Below the pieces are notes generated by a model. The model was given only the letters and a program-made list of their open reading frames with translations. It ran no database searches and was not told the DNA's origin. 64,000 nt of DNA from Antilocapra americana (Eukaryota; Chordata; Mammalia; Artiodactyla; Antilocapridae): assembly GCA_007570785.1 (NCBI GenBank), contig ML660774.1, forward strand, positions 10,548,185 to 10,612,184, given 5' to 3'. A program made the position numbers and the translations under genes. Shown in pieces: positions 32,485-44,883 of the stretch; the stretch's first letter is position 1; each line of letters opens with the position of its first letter.

Positions 32485-33520
32485 AAAGAAAAAAATTATC
32501 TTCCAAGAAAACTTAAAGGTGGAAAATGCTTGTTATTTTCTCACAGCTTATTGGTTATGAGTTTGATGAAAAGGTGCTTATATATTTTTGGCTCAGATAT
32601 AATCAGACAACTTTTTCTGACTCAAATATGTCATTTTCATTTCTTTGGTAATGCCTCTTATTGTTTCTCCTTGGATGCTGTTGTTTCCTTTTATACACTT
32701 TCATGTGAGTCAGCTAAACAAAATAATCACATATTGAGATGATAGATGGTAAAAGCAACTCAAGAAAAGAAACACTTGTAAAAACTGCTATACAGGTTTG
32801 GCATATCCGACACCCAAAAAGTAACCAAGCTAAACACTGTGGCTATAAAAGGATATATGATGGTGTACTGTCCAAATATTTATAATCATCAAAAACATCC
32901 TATGATTTTAAAATGTAAAGCAAAAAGAGGTGATAAATGCAAATGATTTCACCAGCCTTGCATGTCTTAAGCTAAATTAGTCTCTTTCTTAAGAATAAAA
33001 AATATAAATTTAAGGTAATCAAGTAGGATTTCATTTTTATCATAGGACAGGGAATCAGTAGGACCCAAATCAGTGAGACCATTTGAAATATATATATACA
33101 TATATACACACACACATACACAAATACACATATTTGACATACAACAGTACTGAGCTACCAAAAAATATTCAAATATAATGAATAGTAATTTTATTAAAGG
33201 ATTAGCCTGAATTTACCATTCATTTTAGGTCCTAATGGTTGAAACATCTTTCAAGTTTCCATTTTTTACCCTGGTACACATCTAAGACACAGAGAAAAGA
33301 AACTAGAATTATTAGAAGATGGAATTGAGAAAAAGCATTTGAACAGGATACAAAATAAGAAGCACAACTAATTAAATATCGATGTATCAATGTCATTTGA
33401 TGAACACGGGACAGTCAAAGAAAAAAAAAAACCAGTCATGAAACCTTCAAGATCACTCAGATATTCCATCTCATTTGCAAATTTTAAAAGCACAGATCCT
33501 CTAAAAAGAAACTTTCTTTT
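32485..33520. other. AT-rich non-coding stretch
   Basis: No gene recognised. A mixed (TA)/(CA) microsatellite lies at 33089-33131; the 64-codon antisense frame across it is a translation of that repeat. Confidence 0.5.
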
Positions 33521-33532
33521 AAAAATTAGAGG

Positions 33533-33691
33533 GACTTCCCTGGTGGTCCAGAGGCTGATTCCCAAGGCAGGGAGCTTGGGTTCAATCCCTGGCCAGAAAC
33601 CTATATCCCACATGCCACAACTAAAGACCTCATGTGCCATAACTAAGACCTGCCACAGCCAAATAAATAGATCTAAAATAAAAATAGGAAT
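33533..33691 (+). mobile_element. CHR-type tRNA-derived SINE, sense, with target duplication
   Basis: 'gacttccctggtggtccag', 'gggttcaatccctgg' (B box), 'cccacatgccacaactaaag', then an A-rich tail. AAAAATTAGAGG (33521-33532) and AAAAACTAGAGG (33692-33703) are the target duplications, with one mismatch. Frames across it are not genes. Confidence 0.88.
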
Positions 33692-33855
33692 AAAAACTAG
33701 AGGTCCAATACCTAAGCAAACACCAAGGAACTATACCAACTGAATGACCAATAGGACACCTAGTTCATAGTTGGCTTTGAGTGCTCAGAGTGCCAGGAAG
33801 ACCCACACTTGCAAAGGAAATATTTCCAAGGCTATGTTTGGAGAATTTGATATTT

Positions 33856-34237
33856 CAGCTCAGTTCAGTTCAGTCACTCAGCTGTGTCTGACTCTGCAAC
33901 CCCATGGACTGCAGCACCCCAGGCTTCCCTGTCCATCACCAACACCTGGAGCCTACTCAAACTCAAGTCCATTGAGTCAGTGATGCCATCCAGCCATCTC
34001 ATCCTCTGTCATCCCCTTCTCCTCCCGCCTTCAATCTTTCCCAACATCAGGGTCTTTTACAATGAGTCAGTTCTTCGCATCAGGTGGCCAAAGTATTGGA
34101 GTTCAGCTTCAGCATCAGTCCTTTCAATGAATATTCAGGACTGATTTCCTTGAGTGGTTGGATCTCCTTGCAGTCCAAGGGACTCTCAAGAGTCTTCTCT
34201 AACACCACAGTTCAAAAGCATCAATTCTTCAGCTTTG
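33856..34237 (-). mobile_element. BovB LINE 3' end, antisense, with 16-bp target duplication
   Basis: The 'cagttcagttcag' end at left marks the BovB 3' terminus, and the sequence runs to 'aaaagcatcaattcttcagc', the 5'-truncated end. GGAGAATTTGATATTT stands perfectly at 33840-33855 and 34238-34253, so both borders are exact. Confidence 0.96.
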
Positions 34238-34253
34238 GGAGAATTTGATATTT

Positions 34254-34384
34254 AAAGAACTATTATAATATGTATCCATTTTTTTTTTGCTGGGGGGTTC
34301 TATGATTTCTTTTATTTCTGGGACATTTTATATCAAATTGTTAATTGTTCTTTTATCTTTTGCGAATAAGACATGTGATTTTCC
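34254..34384. other. Non-coding, T-rich
   Basis: T-rich sequence leading into a polypyrimidine tract. No gene. Confidence 0.5.
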
Positions 34385-34512
34385 CCCTTCCTTCTTCCCA
34401 TTTCTCTTCTTTCTCTTCTCTCCTATGGTCTTCTTCCTTTTCCTCTCCTCATTTTCTTTTTCTCCTCCTTCTCCACTTCCTCTGCCTTCTCTTTCTCTCT
34501 ATCTCTCTTTCC
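34385..34512. repeat. Polypyrimidine (CT-rich) tract
   Basis: About 128 bases of almost pure C/T with irregular CTTCT/CCT units. It explains the serine/phenylalanine-rich frames of 79-108 codons (34287, 34345) and the arginine/lysine-rich antisense frame (34449). These are composition artefacts. Confidence 0.85.
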
Positions 34513-36599
34513 CTGAAAACAAAATTGTACCAGCAGTGTCTATATTGGTATGGAAAGGTTATGTTAAAGGAAGATACTGGCTGATAGTTGCAGATTCTGA
34601 CAAAATCCTTTAGGGTGGGCTTGAAATTGGGTTGGAAATTATAGCGCTCCAATGTAAGAAAGCACAAATAAAAGGTTTTCTTTCTGGGCAAGACTGTTGG
34701 TGAGAACAGGACATCAGCAATAGCAGATCATGCCATTCAGATTCCTCTGAAAAAGAGCAGGGGGTTTGACCAGGAGGATTTACACACACTCGAAGTTTGC
34801 CTATTTTTTCCTTTGCTAATGATGCTGTTTTCAATGTAAAATCACCGTGAACATTAGGACATATTTTATGCAAATAGCATTCAAGATGAGACATTGTTTT
34901 TATTACCTAAGTTCTGAATTCATTATTCAGAGGAAAGAAAATGCAAATTGATTGCAAATAAATCTGCCAATTAAACTGAGAAAATATGTTCTAAATATTC
35001 CCTTGGTGACCAGGCATGTGTTTTTTTTTTTCTATTTACCCAGATTTTAAACACAATAGAGGCCACCTTATAGAGAAGCACTAGGAAATAGTACCTAGGA
35101 AAGAAACAGAAGGTAAAGTTAAGGGTCTTAAAATCAACCTATATATTTTAGGGATTAGTGATTTCCTTAATGCTAAAAAGAAATGTTTAACTCATTTAGA
35201 GTGAGTTAACACAGTTACTGGTATTTTCTGTAGAACAATATTACATATTTTAAATTCAGAATATAAGGCAAAGCTATGATAGTCACAGTGAAAATCAAAC
35301 CACTGTTCAAAATTTAGCTGGATTTTTGTTTTCAGCATTTACTGAAATATCTCTCCATCTAGCTGCAGGTGTCACTCATTTTCAAGTGTGTTTCTGGGAT
35401 GAAGGCTTTTGGCTTCTTAATCCTAGGTCAATAGTGGAAATGTTAGCACAAGGAAAGTTAATACCGATTTTCTCACCTTAGACTAACAAGATTTCTGGAT
35501 TTCATTGCGAACAATTCAACAAAAATTTAGAAAGGATATTTTTAAGAGCAGGAAATCCCTTGTCAGGGAGGAAAAAAACTGTAGGCAGACAATTCTCGTG
35601 TCCAATGACTTCTACATTAAAAACAAATGTTTCATACTATTGAAATCATTTCATTACCCAGCTCATTCCTCTTATCTGGAGGTAATTTTTAACAGATTCC
35701 AGTCTACTTTGCAGACACAAATTTCCAGCCACTCTCCTTCATGCCCCAAGAGGCTATTTCATAAGCAAGCTAATATCAATTCAAACAAGATTCATTTTTT
35801 CCATCACTTTACACCCTAGAAAACTGATACAGACTTCCCCAGATGAAGTTTAATACAGAACATAGGTTTATGAAGTGTGGAACCTCATTTCAAATGTATA
35901 CATAATACATTGATATAGATTTTGGAAACATTTTCAAAGAATACAAATGTGCTGGGTCCAAGGCTTAAATGGTCCTTTTCACTGAAATAAAGCACATAAA
36001 AGATTTCGGAAGGGCAGAAAACTTTAAAATTTAGTGCTTTTTTCTTGAGATGTCCCAGAATGTTCTAGTTTGGAAAATAAATGGTATATCCAGCATGCAA
36101 ATGGGTAGTATAAGCAATTCATTATATTAAACACATTTGAAAATTGAGGACCTGATTATGAATTTTAAAGCCTGAATGCTTAGAATAAAGGTGCATGAGT
36201 CAAAGCCAAGATGACAATAAATAACACATAATACTCTGAACTATAAAATGTCCCCTAAACTTAAGAATATGATTAGTGTCAGTGAATAAAAATGCCTTCA
36301 GGGACATGGTCACTCAAATTCCTTATCCTGTCTGAGAAACATCATTAAGGCTTGTAATGTAATAAGTAGAACTGTCTCATACTTTATATCTTTCTTAAAA
36401 ATTTGGACCTACACCCTCAATCACACGCAGCCTCTCTCTGGATATGATATCTGTTATCATACCTATCCTACATAAATTTACATTTTATCTTGAGTAATGA
36501 GCTCTGTAATTGAACTAGACTATGCAAAAGTAGTACTTCTTTTTGCATAGTTCTACACTGCCTTTCTGTTTGATGGTTTCTCACACTTCAATGCATGCA
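34513..36599. other. AT-rich unique non-coding stretch
   Basis: About 2.1 kb without a repeat I recognise. A 94-codon antisense frame (34610-34894) and a 104-codon sense frame (35505-35819) have no recognisable domain. This is one of the longer repeat-poor parts of the window. Confidence 0.45.
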
Positions 36600-36725
36600 T
36601 CCCACCTCATTCATTCAACAAGTGTTTATTGGGTGCTTATTTCACACTAGGGGTTGAGACACAGAATTGAAAAGAAAATCACTTTGCCCTTCAGAAGCTA
36701 ATAACCAGGAAATCCAGAATTAGGT
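36600..36725 (+). repeat. Possible ancient mammalian repeat
   Basis: 'cattcattcaacaagtgttt', 'attgggtgcttatttcacac' and 'cagaagctaataaccagg' recall a common ancient mammalian repeat pattern (spread, ageing summary near 'gagacacagaattgaaaag'). The family is not certain. A shorter similar piece is at 53455-53540. Confidence 0.4.
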
Positions 36726-36862
36726 TTAAAAAGAGAGGGGGATTATATGCAACCTTCCTCCATGCCTTCCATAATGCATATTTTATTTATGTCAACCATA
36801 ATTATTTCATGCTGATTTATATACATAATTCCTTTTCACAGAGACATGTCTAAGAAGAAAAC

Positions 36863-37015
36863 TGCCAGGTTCCTCTGTCCATGGGGATTCTCCAGGCCAG
36901 AATACTGGAGTGGGTTGCCATGCCCTCCTCCAGGGGATCTTCCTAACCTAGGATCGAACCCAGGTCTCCAGGATTGCTGGTGGGTTCTTTACCATCTGAG
37001 CCACCAGGGAAGCCC
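36863..37015 (-). mobile_element. Bov-tA SINE, 3'-truncated, antisense, with target duplication
   Basis: Holds 'tgccaggttcctctgtccat' to 'ctgagccaccagggaagcc'. AAGAAGAAAAC flanks it at 36852-36862 and 37016-37026. It lacks the usual 'cagtcgtgtccgactc' segment, so the cDNA was cut short or deleted at that end. Confidence 0.93.
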
Positions 37016-37026
37016 AAGAAGAAAAC

Positions 37027-37460
37027 GCAGTCTATGATTTTACTACTCAGAGACTCTCTATGAATGTTTTGTGTATTCTCTCCAATGCACTCTCCCCAGC
37101 ACCACCATGATGGTTATGAGTTCATCTAGGCTCAGGGTGGAGAAGACGTGAACATGCAGAGAACAAGACCGTTTTGCTAGCTTCCATGGAGAGGGGCCAA
37201 GGAGAAAACCAAGTCAAAAGCAAGCTGACCTTCTCTCCACTGGGCTCCAGGTCTTTACTAGTACAAGTGAAATGGGACACTCAGAGCTGTGCGGACTCCT
37301 GGCAAGATCTCAGCCCCACTGTGTACCTTGCTCCATCATGACTAATTCTCCTTGTGTCTTATATCCCTACTTATTTCAGACACAGAGGAAACCCAGCCTT
37401 CCCTATTTTTTTCTAGTATCCCAGCCACTAATCTGTTTCTGAATATCCTCTCTCTCTCCT
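37027..37460. other. Non-coding, nothing recognised
   Basis: Unique sequence of moderate GC content, no gene seen. Confidence 0.5.
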
Positions 37461-37691
37461 TGGTGGTGGTGGTCGTTTAGTTGCTAAGTCGTGTCCAACT
37501 CTTGTGACCCTGTGGACTGTAGCCCACCAGGATCCACCGTCCATGGGATTTCCCAGGCAAGAATACTGTAGTGGGTTGCCATTTCCTCCTCCAGAGAATC
37601 TTCTCAACCCAGGGATTGAACCTGGGTCTCCTGAAACACAGTCTCTTCTACTGCAGGTGGATTCTTTACTGACTGAGCCACCAGGGAAGCC
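37461..37691 (-). mobile_element. Bov-tA SINE, antisense
   Basis: Starts with a (GGT)n tail patch (37462-37472), then 'cgtttagttgctaagtcgtg', and ends 'gactgagccaccagggaagc'. Imperfect CT-rich target duplications (about 37449-37460 and 37690-37702) are visible. An insertion near 37640 lengthens the tRNA-like part. Confidence 0.92.
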
Positions 37692-37702
37692 TCTCTTTCC
37701 TT

Positions 37703-37904
37703 AAAGTGAAGTGAAGTCACTCAGCCATGTCCGACTGTTTGTGACCCTGTGGACTGTAGCCGACCAGGTTCCTCTGCCCATGGGATTCTCCAGGCAAGAA
37801 TACTGGATTGGGTTGCCATTTCCTTCTCCAGGGGATCTTCCTGATCCAGGGATCGAACCTGGGTCTCCTGCATTTTAGGCAGACACTTTACTGTCTGAGC
37901 CACT
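37703..37904 (-). mobile_element. Bov-tA SINE, antisense
   Basis: Lies only about 12 bp from the previous copy, in the same orientation: 'gtgaagtcactcagccatgt', 'caggcaagaatactggattg', 'agggatcgaacctgggtctc', ending 'actgtctgagccac'. Two independent insertions side by side are more likely than a duplication, because their sequences differ at many sites. Confidence 0.93.
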
Positions 37905-38224
37905 TATTCTTAATTTATACATTTCCATCTCTTTAATTTGTAACTCCAGATGCTCATTCGATCTAAATCTCATTTAATCCCCTATATCTTCAATCTGTTT
38001 TAAAAGTAACTTCCTTTACTTTTTCCTCTGAAGACACTGTTTCTTATGCATCTTTCTTTGGAAATGAAGTAGGTGTCTTCCTCAGCCTCATTGCTGCTTC
38101 TGAATTTTTCTCCTCCCCTTCTCCCTATAAACACTGAGATTTGAATCTCATGTGATGGACTCAACAAGCCAGTACCCCTCTAACACTTGAGTCACCGCCC
38201 CATTCTGAAAGAGGCTAACTGCTC
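37905..38224. other. Non-coding, possibly decayed L2
   Basis: T/C-rich sequence upstream of a recognisable L2. It may be more of the same element, but I cannot support it phrase by phrase. Confidence 0.4.
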
Positions 38225-39430
38225 CCTTGATCTCCAGTTCGCCACATGATCCTGGTTTTCCCTCTAGTTCAATGGCCACTTCTCATCCTCTTTGCTGATT
38301 TGCTCCATTTGTGATCTCCAAACACTGGAGGTCCTTGGGACTTGGTCCTCCGATCCAGGTCTAACCATAATAGCCTTCAAAAGATCCTTCTCAGATGGTT
38401 CTGTCTAAATAAAAAGTGATTCCATCCTTTCTGTTGCCCGAGCAAAGTTAAAGTAATCTTGTAGCACTGCCCTTGACTTCTCTGTGTTCATGCTCATCTC
38501 ACTCTCCAGCAAATCTGCTTCCTAAACACTGAGTTCCATCTCTAAGATGTACTATTTTTCACACGGTAAGAGTCTCTGAGATTGGCATATGACTTAAAAT
38601 CAATGGCAGGTTATATTTTACTTGGTAGTTCTAATGTAGAATGTAAACTGTATAATTTTTTTCTTGGTTCAAATTTACATTAAAGCATGCTTCTACCCTG
38701 CCTAGGGCTTCCCTGGTGGCTCAGATGGTTAAAAATCTGCCTGCAATGCAGGAGACCTGAGTTCTATCCCTGGGTCGGGAAGATCCACAGAAGAGAATGA
38801 TTCTCTTTTCCAGTATTCTGGCCTGGAGAATTCCATGGACAGAGGAGCTTGACGGGCTACAGTCCAGGCAGTCACAAAGAGTTGAACATGACTGAGTGAC
38901 TAATACTTCACTTCTACCCTGCCTAAAGCCTTTCAATGGATTCTTTTTCATACTAGATAAAATCCAAAGTTATTACAATAACTAGAAAGGGGCTATAATT
39001 GTAGATCTCCTTACTCCTCTAGATTAATTTCCCCCTCTCTCTGTCTGTTCAGCCCTCTTGGCCTCTGGGCCTTCCCATCTCAGATACATAGAATTTAGTG
39101 TTCCCCCAGCTTGGAATGCTTTTCTTTCAGGTATTACACATGCATCACTCTCTCACATCCTTCAGACCTTTCACCAAATATCACCTTCTCAAGTCAAGCC
39201 TGCCCTTCTGCTGTGTTTAAATTACAACATCCTTACCCCCAACATTCCCTATTGACCTTCCTTATAGTATTTTTCACCATAGCATTTATTACTTTATGAT
39301 GTATTACAAAGAGCAAAACTTTCTTTTTATTTTTTACTCTTTCATTCATTTCTATATCTTCAGTGCTAGATCTGTACCAGGCCCAAATGTGGTGCTCAAT
39401 ACTCAGTCATTAAATGAATGAATATATAAC
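38225..39430 (+). repeat. L2 LINE, RT remnant and 3' end, sense, split by a SINE
   Basis: Decayed L2 in order: 'ctccaaacactggaggtcct' (38318 on; the segment that encodes the PQGS-type RT motif in intact L2), 'actgcccttgacttctctgt' (38464 on), then after the SINE 'cctttcaatggattcttttt', 'agcttggaatgcttttcttt', 'atcttcagtgctagatctg' and the 'aaatgaatgaa' tail. No frame is open through it. The Bov-tA copy at 38705-38910 inserted into it. Confidence 0.68.
38705..38910 (+). mobile_element. Bov-tA SINE, sense, with 15-bp target duplication
   Basis: 'gggcttccctggtggctcag' to 'gactgagtgactaatacttc'. CTTCTACCCTGCCTA occurs unchanged at 38690-38704 and 38911-38925. Removing it rejoins the L2 sequence. 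Confidence 0.96.
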
Positions 39431-39593
39431 AAGGATGTACATTCTCTTTCATAAAACTAGACCCAAGTAGAGTATATGTCTACCCCTCTTTTTCAGTAGT
39501 AATTTGAACAACATACATGTTCTTGTCTCTGATATGAATTAAACTTAAATATTTTCATTTAATATCTATTAACTGAAGCATAGCTGTCATTAG

Positions 39594-39841
39594 AAATGGC
39601 ATTTATTGAGCACTGTTTATATACTATTATATACTATCCTTATGTTAAATGTTTTTATGTATTATTTGATGTAATTTTCATTACAAGCCTATGAGTTAAG
39701 TAATATTAGCTTTATTTTACAAATTAGGAAATCAGTTATCAGAGAAATTATCATTGTCTTAAGGTCTCCTAATAGTACAGCGCTACAGAGCTAGAATCCA
39801 AATTAAAACAGTCTGATTCCAAAGTTCATTTCCCTGTCTCT
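39594..39841 (-). repeat. MIR SINE, antisense
   Basis: 'aatggcatttattgagcact', 'ttacaagcctatgagttaag', 'ttattttacaaattaggaaa', 'agcgctacagagctagaatc', 'agtctgattccaaagttcat' follow the antisense MIR order almost end to end. Confidence 0.8.
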
Positions 39842-40724
39842 GAAGGCCAAATGTGAAAAATGTGGAGGAAATCACACTGGTTGTATTTGCTATCCTTATT
39901 TAGATTTACACGGTTTCCCTGCTTATCACAGGCCTTTTGTCTAGAGGCATCACTGGGCATGGATTCTTTGACTTCTCTCCTCATTGGCCCTGTGAGTCCT
40001 TTGAAGGAACAATACACGTGTGTGTTTCATTTACCTATGTAGAAGACAAGATGGGATCCAACATCGTTTATGACCTTTTGTAAATAGTTTGTTGAGATAC
40101 ATATTTGGAACTGAGGGTGAGGTGACTTTCCAGAGAAAAGACATGAGTTGTGTGGTGGAAAAGTAGAATTACTTAACAAAATTTCAAGCTATTTTAGGGA
40201 GGAGAAAGGAGCAATGTACATGTGGGCAGGAGCTCTGTGCTTGCCTGGTCTTGGCTTATGTCAGAGGAAATTGAGGGTTCATTAGAGATCAGTATGGACC
40301 CCTGTTTATTTCATTCAGGTGCAGCTTCCAGGAGAAGGGGAAGTTTACATTTACTCTGCATTTTCACTATTGTTTGAATATTTGGTGGCCTTCAGGGAAT
40401 AGTGAGGAAACCAGAACAGGAAAAATCATAGCAAGAATTTTAGCATCTGTACTGAAATCTCTCACTTGGGTTTGGTGCTGCAATGAGAAGTCAGTTCCAT
40501 CAGGGACTTCAAATGCATGAATAAACTGGATATCTGAAAGCTAGTTGTTCTTTTTTTTAGTTTAGTTTATGTAGCAGTCATGAAACATGAACCTGAATTT
40601 CCTGATACACCCCTGTCAAGAAGTGGGCCTATGTCCTCTCCCCTGAATCTGAGGTATCTGACTGCTTGGTTAATAGAATAGTGTGCAATCAGTGATGACT
40701 CAGACATCTTCATCTCCACTTTTT
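39842..40724. other. Non-coding, nothing certain
   Basis: No gene. About 40600-40690 resembles part of an old mammalian repeat ('ctcccctgaatctgaggtat', 'gttaatagaatagtgtg') that I cannot name. Confidence 0.45.
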
Positions 40725-41375
40725 TTTCTTAAATTGGGGTATAGTTACTCTATAATGTTGTGTTGGCTTTCGCTGTACAATAACGTGAATCAGCTATATG
40801 TATACATATATCACCTCCCTCTTGGATCATCTTCCCACCCTCCTCCATTCCATCCATCACAGAGCACGGAGCTGAGCTTCCTGTGCTATACAGTGGCTTT
40901 CCATTAGCTGTTTTACACATAGTACTGTGTCTATGTCAACCCTAATCTCCCAGTTTGTTCCACCCTCACCTTCCCCCGGGGCTTCCATGGTGGCTCAGAT
41001 GGTAAATTGTTTGGCTGCAATTCGGGAGACCCAGGTTCAATCTCTGTGTTGGGAAGATTCCCTGGAGAAGGAAATGGCAACCCACTCCAGTATTCTTGCC
41101 TGAAAAATTCCGTGGACAGAGGAGCCTGGTGGGTTACAGTCCATGGGTTCGCAAAGAGTTGGACACAACTGAGTGACTTCACACTCACCTTCCCCCATTC
41201 TGTCCACATATCTGTTCTCTTCGTCTGCATCTCTATTCCTGCCTTGAAAAGAGTTTCATCTGTACCACTTTTCTAGATTCTACATATATGTGTTAATATA
41301 CGATACTTGTTTTTCTCTTTCTGACTTACTTCCCTCTGTATGACAAGCTCTAGTTCTAGCCACATCTCTACAAAG
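40725..41375 (-). repeat. Ruminant L1 3' region, antisense, split by a SINE
   Basis: 'gtatagttactctataatgt', 'gctgtacaataacgtgaatc', 'gagcttcctgtgctatacag', 'acactgtgtctatgtcaac'-type phrases, then after the SINE 'ctttctgacttacttccctc' and 'agctctagttctagccacat' give the antisense L1 3' UTR and ORF2 end. Interrupted at 40978-41183. Confidence 0.88.
40978..41183 (+). mobile_element. Bov-tA SINE, sense, with 13-bp target duplication
   Basis: 'ggggcttccatggtggctca' to 'cacaactgagtgacttcaca'. CTCACCTTCCCCC stands at 40965-40977 and 41184-41196 with no mismatch; this sequence belongs to the surrounding antisense L1. Confidence 0.96.
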
Positions 41376-42547
41376 GATTCACTCTCAGAACCAAGCCACT
41401 GTGCAGTGAGAAAAAGTCCAAACTTTCTGCGGGAAAACACATGAAGAGAAACAGAGACCCTATCCCAGAGCCTGAACTGAGCTTCCAGCAACCAGCCATC
41501 CCAAACTTGCCAGTTATGTGGATGCCATATTGGAAATGAGTCCTCCAGAGCCCAGTCAATACGTTCCAACTGATGATACTTAGAACAAAGACAAACTTGC
41601 CTTATCAGGCCTGTCCATATTGCAAATTTATGAATAGTATAAACAACTGCTGTAGTTTGGAGTGGATTGCAACCATTGTTTTACTCCTACCTAATTAAGC
41701 TTTTGATACACAATCTTAAAATACTGCAAATTATTGTAAAAGTGACATATTCAACGTTTGCTGTGCCTCTCCACCTCAGGGCTTTCCAAAGCAGGGTCTA
41801 CAAAGTGAAAGAGCCAAAATAAGGGCACCAAGTCTGAAACAGGGCCTCGATAATCCACAAACTGGATAATCAATATTGTGCCATGGAGATGTAAGGTATA
41901 ATTATCCTGAAAGCTGGTGTGGGAAGAATTAACAGCAGGCATTACAGCACTGCACATGCTTCAGGGAGCATACATTTTCTGGGAAGGCTTAGAATCAAAG
42001 TTGTATTCTTCAAGTTGCCAAACTACCTCCTAGAAGCCAGTCACTGAAATTCAAGCTATCATCAGGCTAAAGTCTTAACTATTACCAGATCACAGAGCTA
42101 AAGCTTTGATTCATGTAAAATATACCAAACCATGGTGCGTGACAGACATCAAGCTACACGCTCCCCCACCTATCTTTGTTATGTAGTTTTCTTAGGGTGT
42201 TCTATCATCTCACAAAATCTTTGCTTGCAGGGAGAAATGTTCTCCTTTTTGCCTTGACATTTTTCTTGCATAAACCTGAAAATATAGGTACAGCATAAAT
42301 ATTTTCCAGACCAAGATTATTCTATTTTTCAATTTGGAAATAGAGTTTTGTTTCGACAGAAACTTGACTGTGACAATCATTCTATCATCCAGGAACATTT
42401 GCTCATTATTTTTCAAATAGTAATGATCACAAATGACTAAATGACTTCAAAAGAGAAATTCCTTTTAGAAAATGTCATCCTAAGAAGCACTCAAATTTCA
42501 AAATAAGGTACTCAGGATGGTCTATTATTTCCTTCCAGACACTAGGT
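41376..42547. other. Unique non-coding stretch
   Basis: About 1.2 kb with no recognised repeat or gene. The 98-codon antisense frame at 41273-41569 starts in unique DNA and ends in L1. Confidence 0.5.
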
Positions 42548-42828
42548 GGAGAAAACAAACTTACAATTACCAAAGGGGAAAGGAGGGGAAGGGATTAATT
42601 AGGAGTGTGAGATTAACAGTCAGACACTACTATATATAAAATAGATGACCAATAAGAATCTACTATATAGCACAGGGCACTATACTTAATGTTTTGTAAT
42701 AACCTGTAAGAGGAAAGGCTCTGAAAAAAATAGCTATATATGTACATATAACTGAGTCACTTTGTTGTACACCTAAACCTAACACAACATTTAAATCATC
42801 CATATTTCAATTTAAAAAAAGAAAAAGA
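42548..42828 (+). repeat. Artiodactyl L1 3' UTR end, sense
   Basis: 'attaccaaaggggaaaggag', 'aacagtcagacactactata', 'gaatctactatatagcacag', 'actgagtcactttgttgtac', then an A-rich tail near 42810. Strongly 5'-truncated. Confidence 0.88.
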
Positions 42829-43082
42829 TAGGGAAGAAAAAGGCATTTAAAGAAAAGATACTAGGTAGGGAAGGGTTAGTAGTGAGAGTGACAAAAGCAG
42901 TGGCAGTAATAAAAGAAGTTCATGATTTATTCAGAGATATGACAAGTAAGTATTTAAAAGGTATATGATTAATTTTAAAGTAACTCACAAGCTCACTGAG
43001 TATTTTCAAATAAATGCAATAATTAATACATACAAGGCCACATATTGAAAGAGATTATATTTATGAATTCCCATAAGCCAAC
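42829..43082. other. A-rich non-coding, nothing recognised
   Basis: No feature seen. Confidence 0.5.
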
Positions 43083-43302
43083 TGGGCTTCCCAGGAGGCT
43101 CAGTGGCGAAGAATTCACCTGCCAGTGCAGAAGACACAGGAGATACGGGCTCAGTTCCTGAGTCTGGAAGATGCCCTGGAGTAGGAAACGGCAACCCCAC
43201 TCCATTATTCTTGCCTGGAAAATTCCATGGACAGTGGAGCCTGGTGGGCTATAGCTCATGGGGTCACAAAGAGTTGGGCACGACTGAATGAGTCAATACA
43301 CT
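43083..43302 (+). mobile_element. Bov-tA SINE, sense
   Basis: 'gggcttcccaggaggctcag' through 'gaaacggcaaccccactcca' to 'gcacgactgaatgagtcaat'. Antisense frames of 64-78 codons here are SINE translations. Confidence 0.93.
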
Positions 43303-44402
43303 TAAGACAATTACACTTGATTCCTAAGAATATATACAAACCCTCAAAGTCTAAGGGTTTAACCACTTCTGACCCTACTAGTCTAAAGACCAGCCAGTAC
43401 TAATAAAAAAGCATGACTTAATACACAAAATCTCTGGGAATTAATAAAATAGTGAAAGTTACTATGGTCCCATCTACATTATTTTTTTGAATCCTCATCT
43501 AGGGACTATGCATATTTTAAAAACTGATGCCCAACTTATATCTCATTTTCGTCAAGTTTTCATGAAATATACATCTTTAATTCATTCTATATTACAAATT
43601 GCTTTAGCCATTTTTTAAAGATCTCCATGTTCAAAACAATAATATTTGAGAATATATGATTCAGCACCTTTCAAGATGGGGCAGCTGGAAAAATAAAAGA
43701 TGATTGATGAAGTGTTGAAGTCCATTTAAGTCATGGGTAAATATATTATCTCTTGGGATAAGTGGCATTACCACCTTTCTCATATGTATGCAGAGTCACA
43801 AGTACACATGTTAGCAACTAACAACATATGTAAAAAAAAAATGAATGAATGTCCTTTGGGTGTTATTAAGAAAAGAAAGTCCATTAAATCATAAAGCATA
43901 AAATAATTAACTCTATAATTTTCAAACTTGTAAGATATAATTCAGCTAATATTATTTAAAGTGAAAATTAATTGGAGAAGTCACTTATCAAAGACAGATT
44001 TTGAATGTGTATAAAAAATGTATATAAATATATAATATGTATCAGATACAAAAGCATATACACGTGATTATTTTAAAAATAGTTTTAATGAAAATAAAAT
44101 CAGTGGTGTCACTTATAATTGTTAATTGTTTAGTTTCTTGTTTATTTTTTCATATCTTGGTTATCTAGTTGATTTTTATTTTCCTTGATACCATTCACTA
44201 GAGTCAAATTTTACTACTCCATAATATCTTTTCTTAAAAACAATACTATCTCAGTTTTGTTCCTTTGCAGACCTGCAGTTTCTGAGCATTTCATATTCCC
44301 AATACTTTATTCTTTGTACAAACCCCACAGCAACTATTACTGTGATAGAGTATGTTATCAGCAGAAACTTAACAGGCAATGTGAAATGTGGGCAAAATAA
44401 TA
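43303..44402. other. AT-rich unique non-coding stretch
   Basis: No gene or named repeat. A 71-codon frame at 44185-44400 has no domain. Confidence 0.5.
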
Positions 44403-44625
44403 TAGGCCTTGGAATCAGAAACAATATAATTGAATTCTAGTTTTCCCTCTATTAGCTGTGAGATCTTGAGAATATTTAATTGTTAATCTCTTCTTCTTCA
44501 TCTCTAAAATGAGCCCCAAACACCTACTTTGTAAGTTCTAAAAATAATTAAATGGAATAAGTTTGCTTAAATATGAACTTGGAGCCTAGCACTAATAGCT
44601 GATGAATATACTCAATGGCTACCAC
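44403..44625 (+). repeat. MIR SINE, sense, first of two
   Basis: 'ggccttggaatcagaaacaa', 'ctattagctgtgagatcttg', 'ttcatctctaaaatgagc', 'ttggagcctagcactaatag'. MIR order is kept. Confidence 0.72.
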
Positions 44626-44687
44626 TTTGACAAATACAGTATCAATACTATTCTAGTACCATTATTAACAATAGGCAGCATCATGTC

Positions 44688-44872
44688 AATTAAGAACATA
44701 GATTCTAAAGGCAGGTTACCTGTGTTCAAATCCTGGATCATCTACGTACTAACTGTGCAAGCTTGGGAAAGTTACGTCTTTTATCTATAAAATGAGAACA
44801 ACAATGATAAAACCTATTTTATAGGTTTGATTTTAGGATTAAATGAATTAACAAAAGAAAATTATGAGAATT
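44688..44872 (+). repeat. MIR SINE, sense, second of two
   Basis: 'aagaacatagattctaaagg', 'tgtgttcaaatcctggatca', 'gtgcaagcttgggaaagtta', 'aggattaaatgaattaaca'. It is separated from the first copy by about 60 bp and has the same orientation. Confidence 0.75.
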
Positions 44873-44883
44873 ATTACATGTTA

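Noticed and set aside
34287..34691. Ser/Phe-rich and Arg/Lys-rich frames
   Set aside because: They come from the polypyrimidine tract at 34385-34512 read on either strand.
36863..37904. Three antisense Bov-tA units within 1 kb as a CRISPR-like or tandem array
   Set aside because: The spacing is irregular, the copies differ, and separate target duplications show independent insertions; this is a eukaryotic genome.
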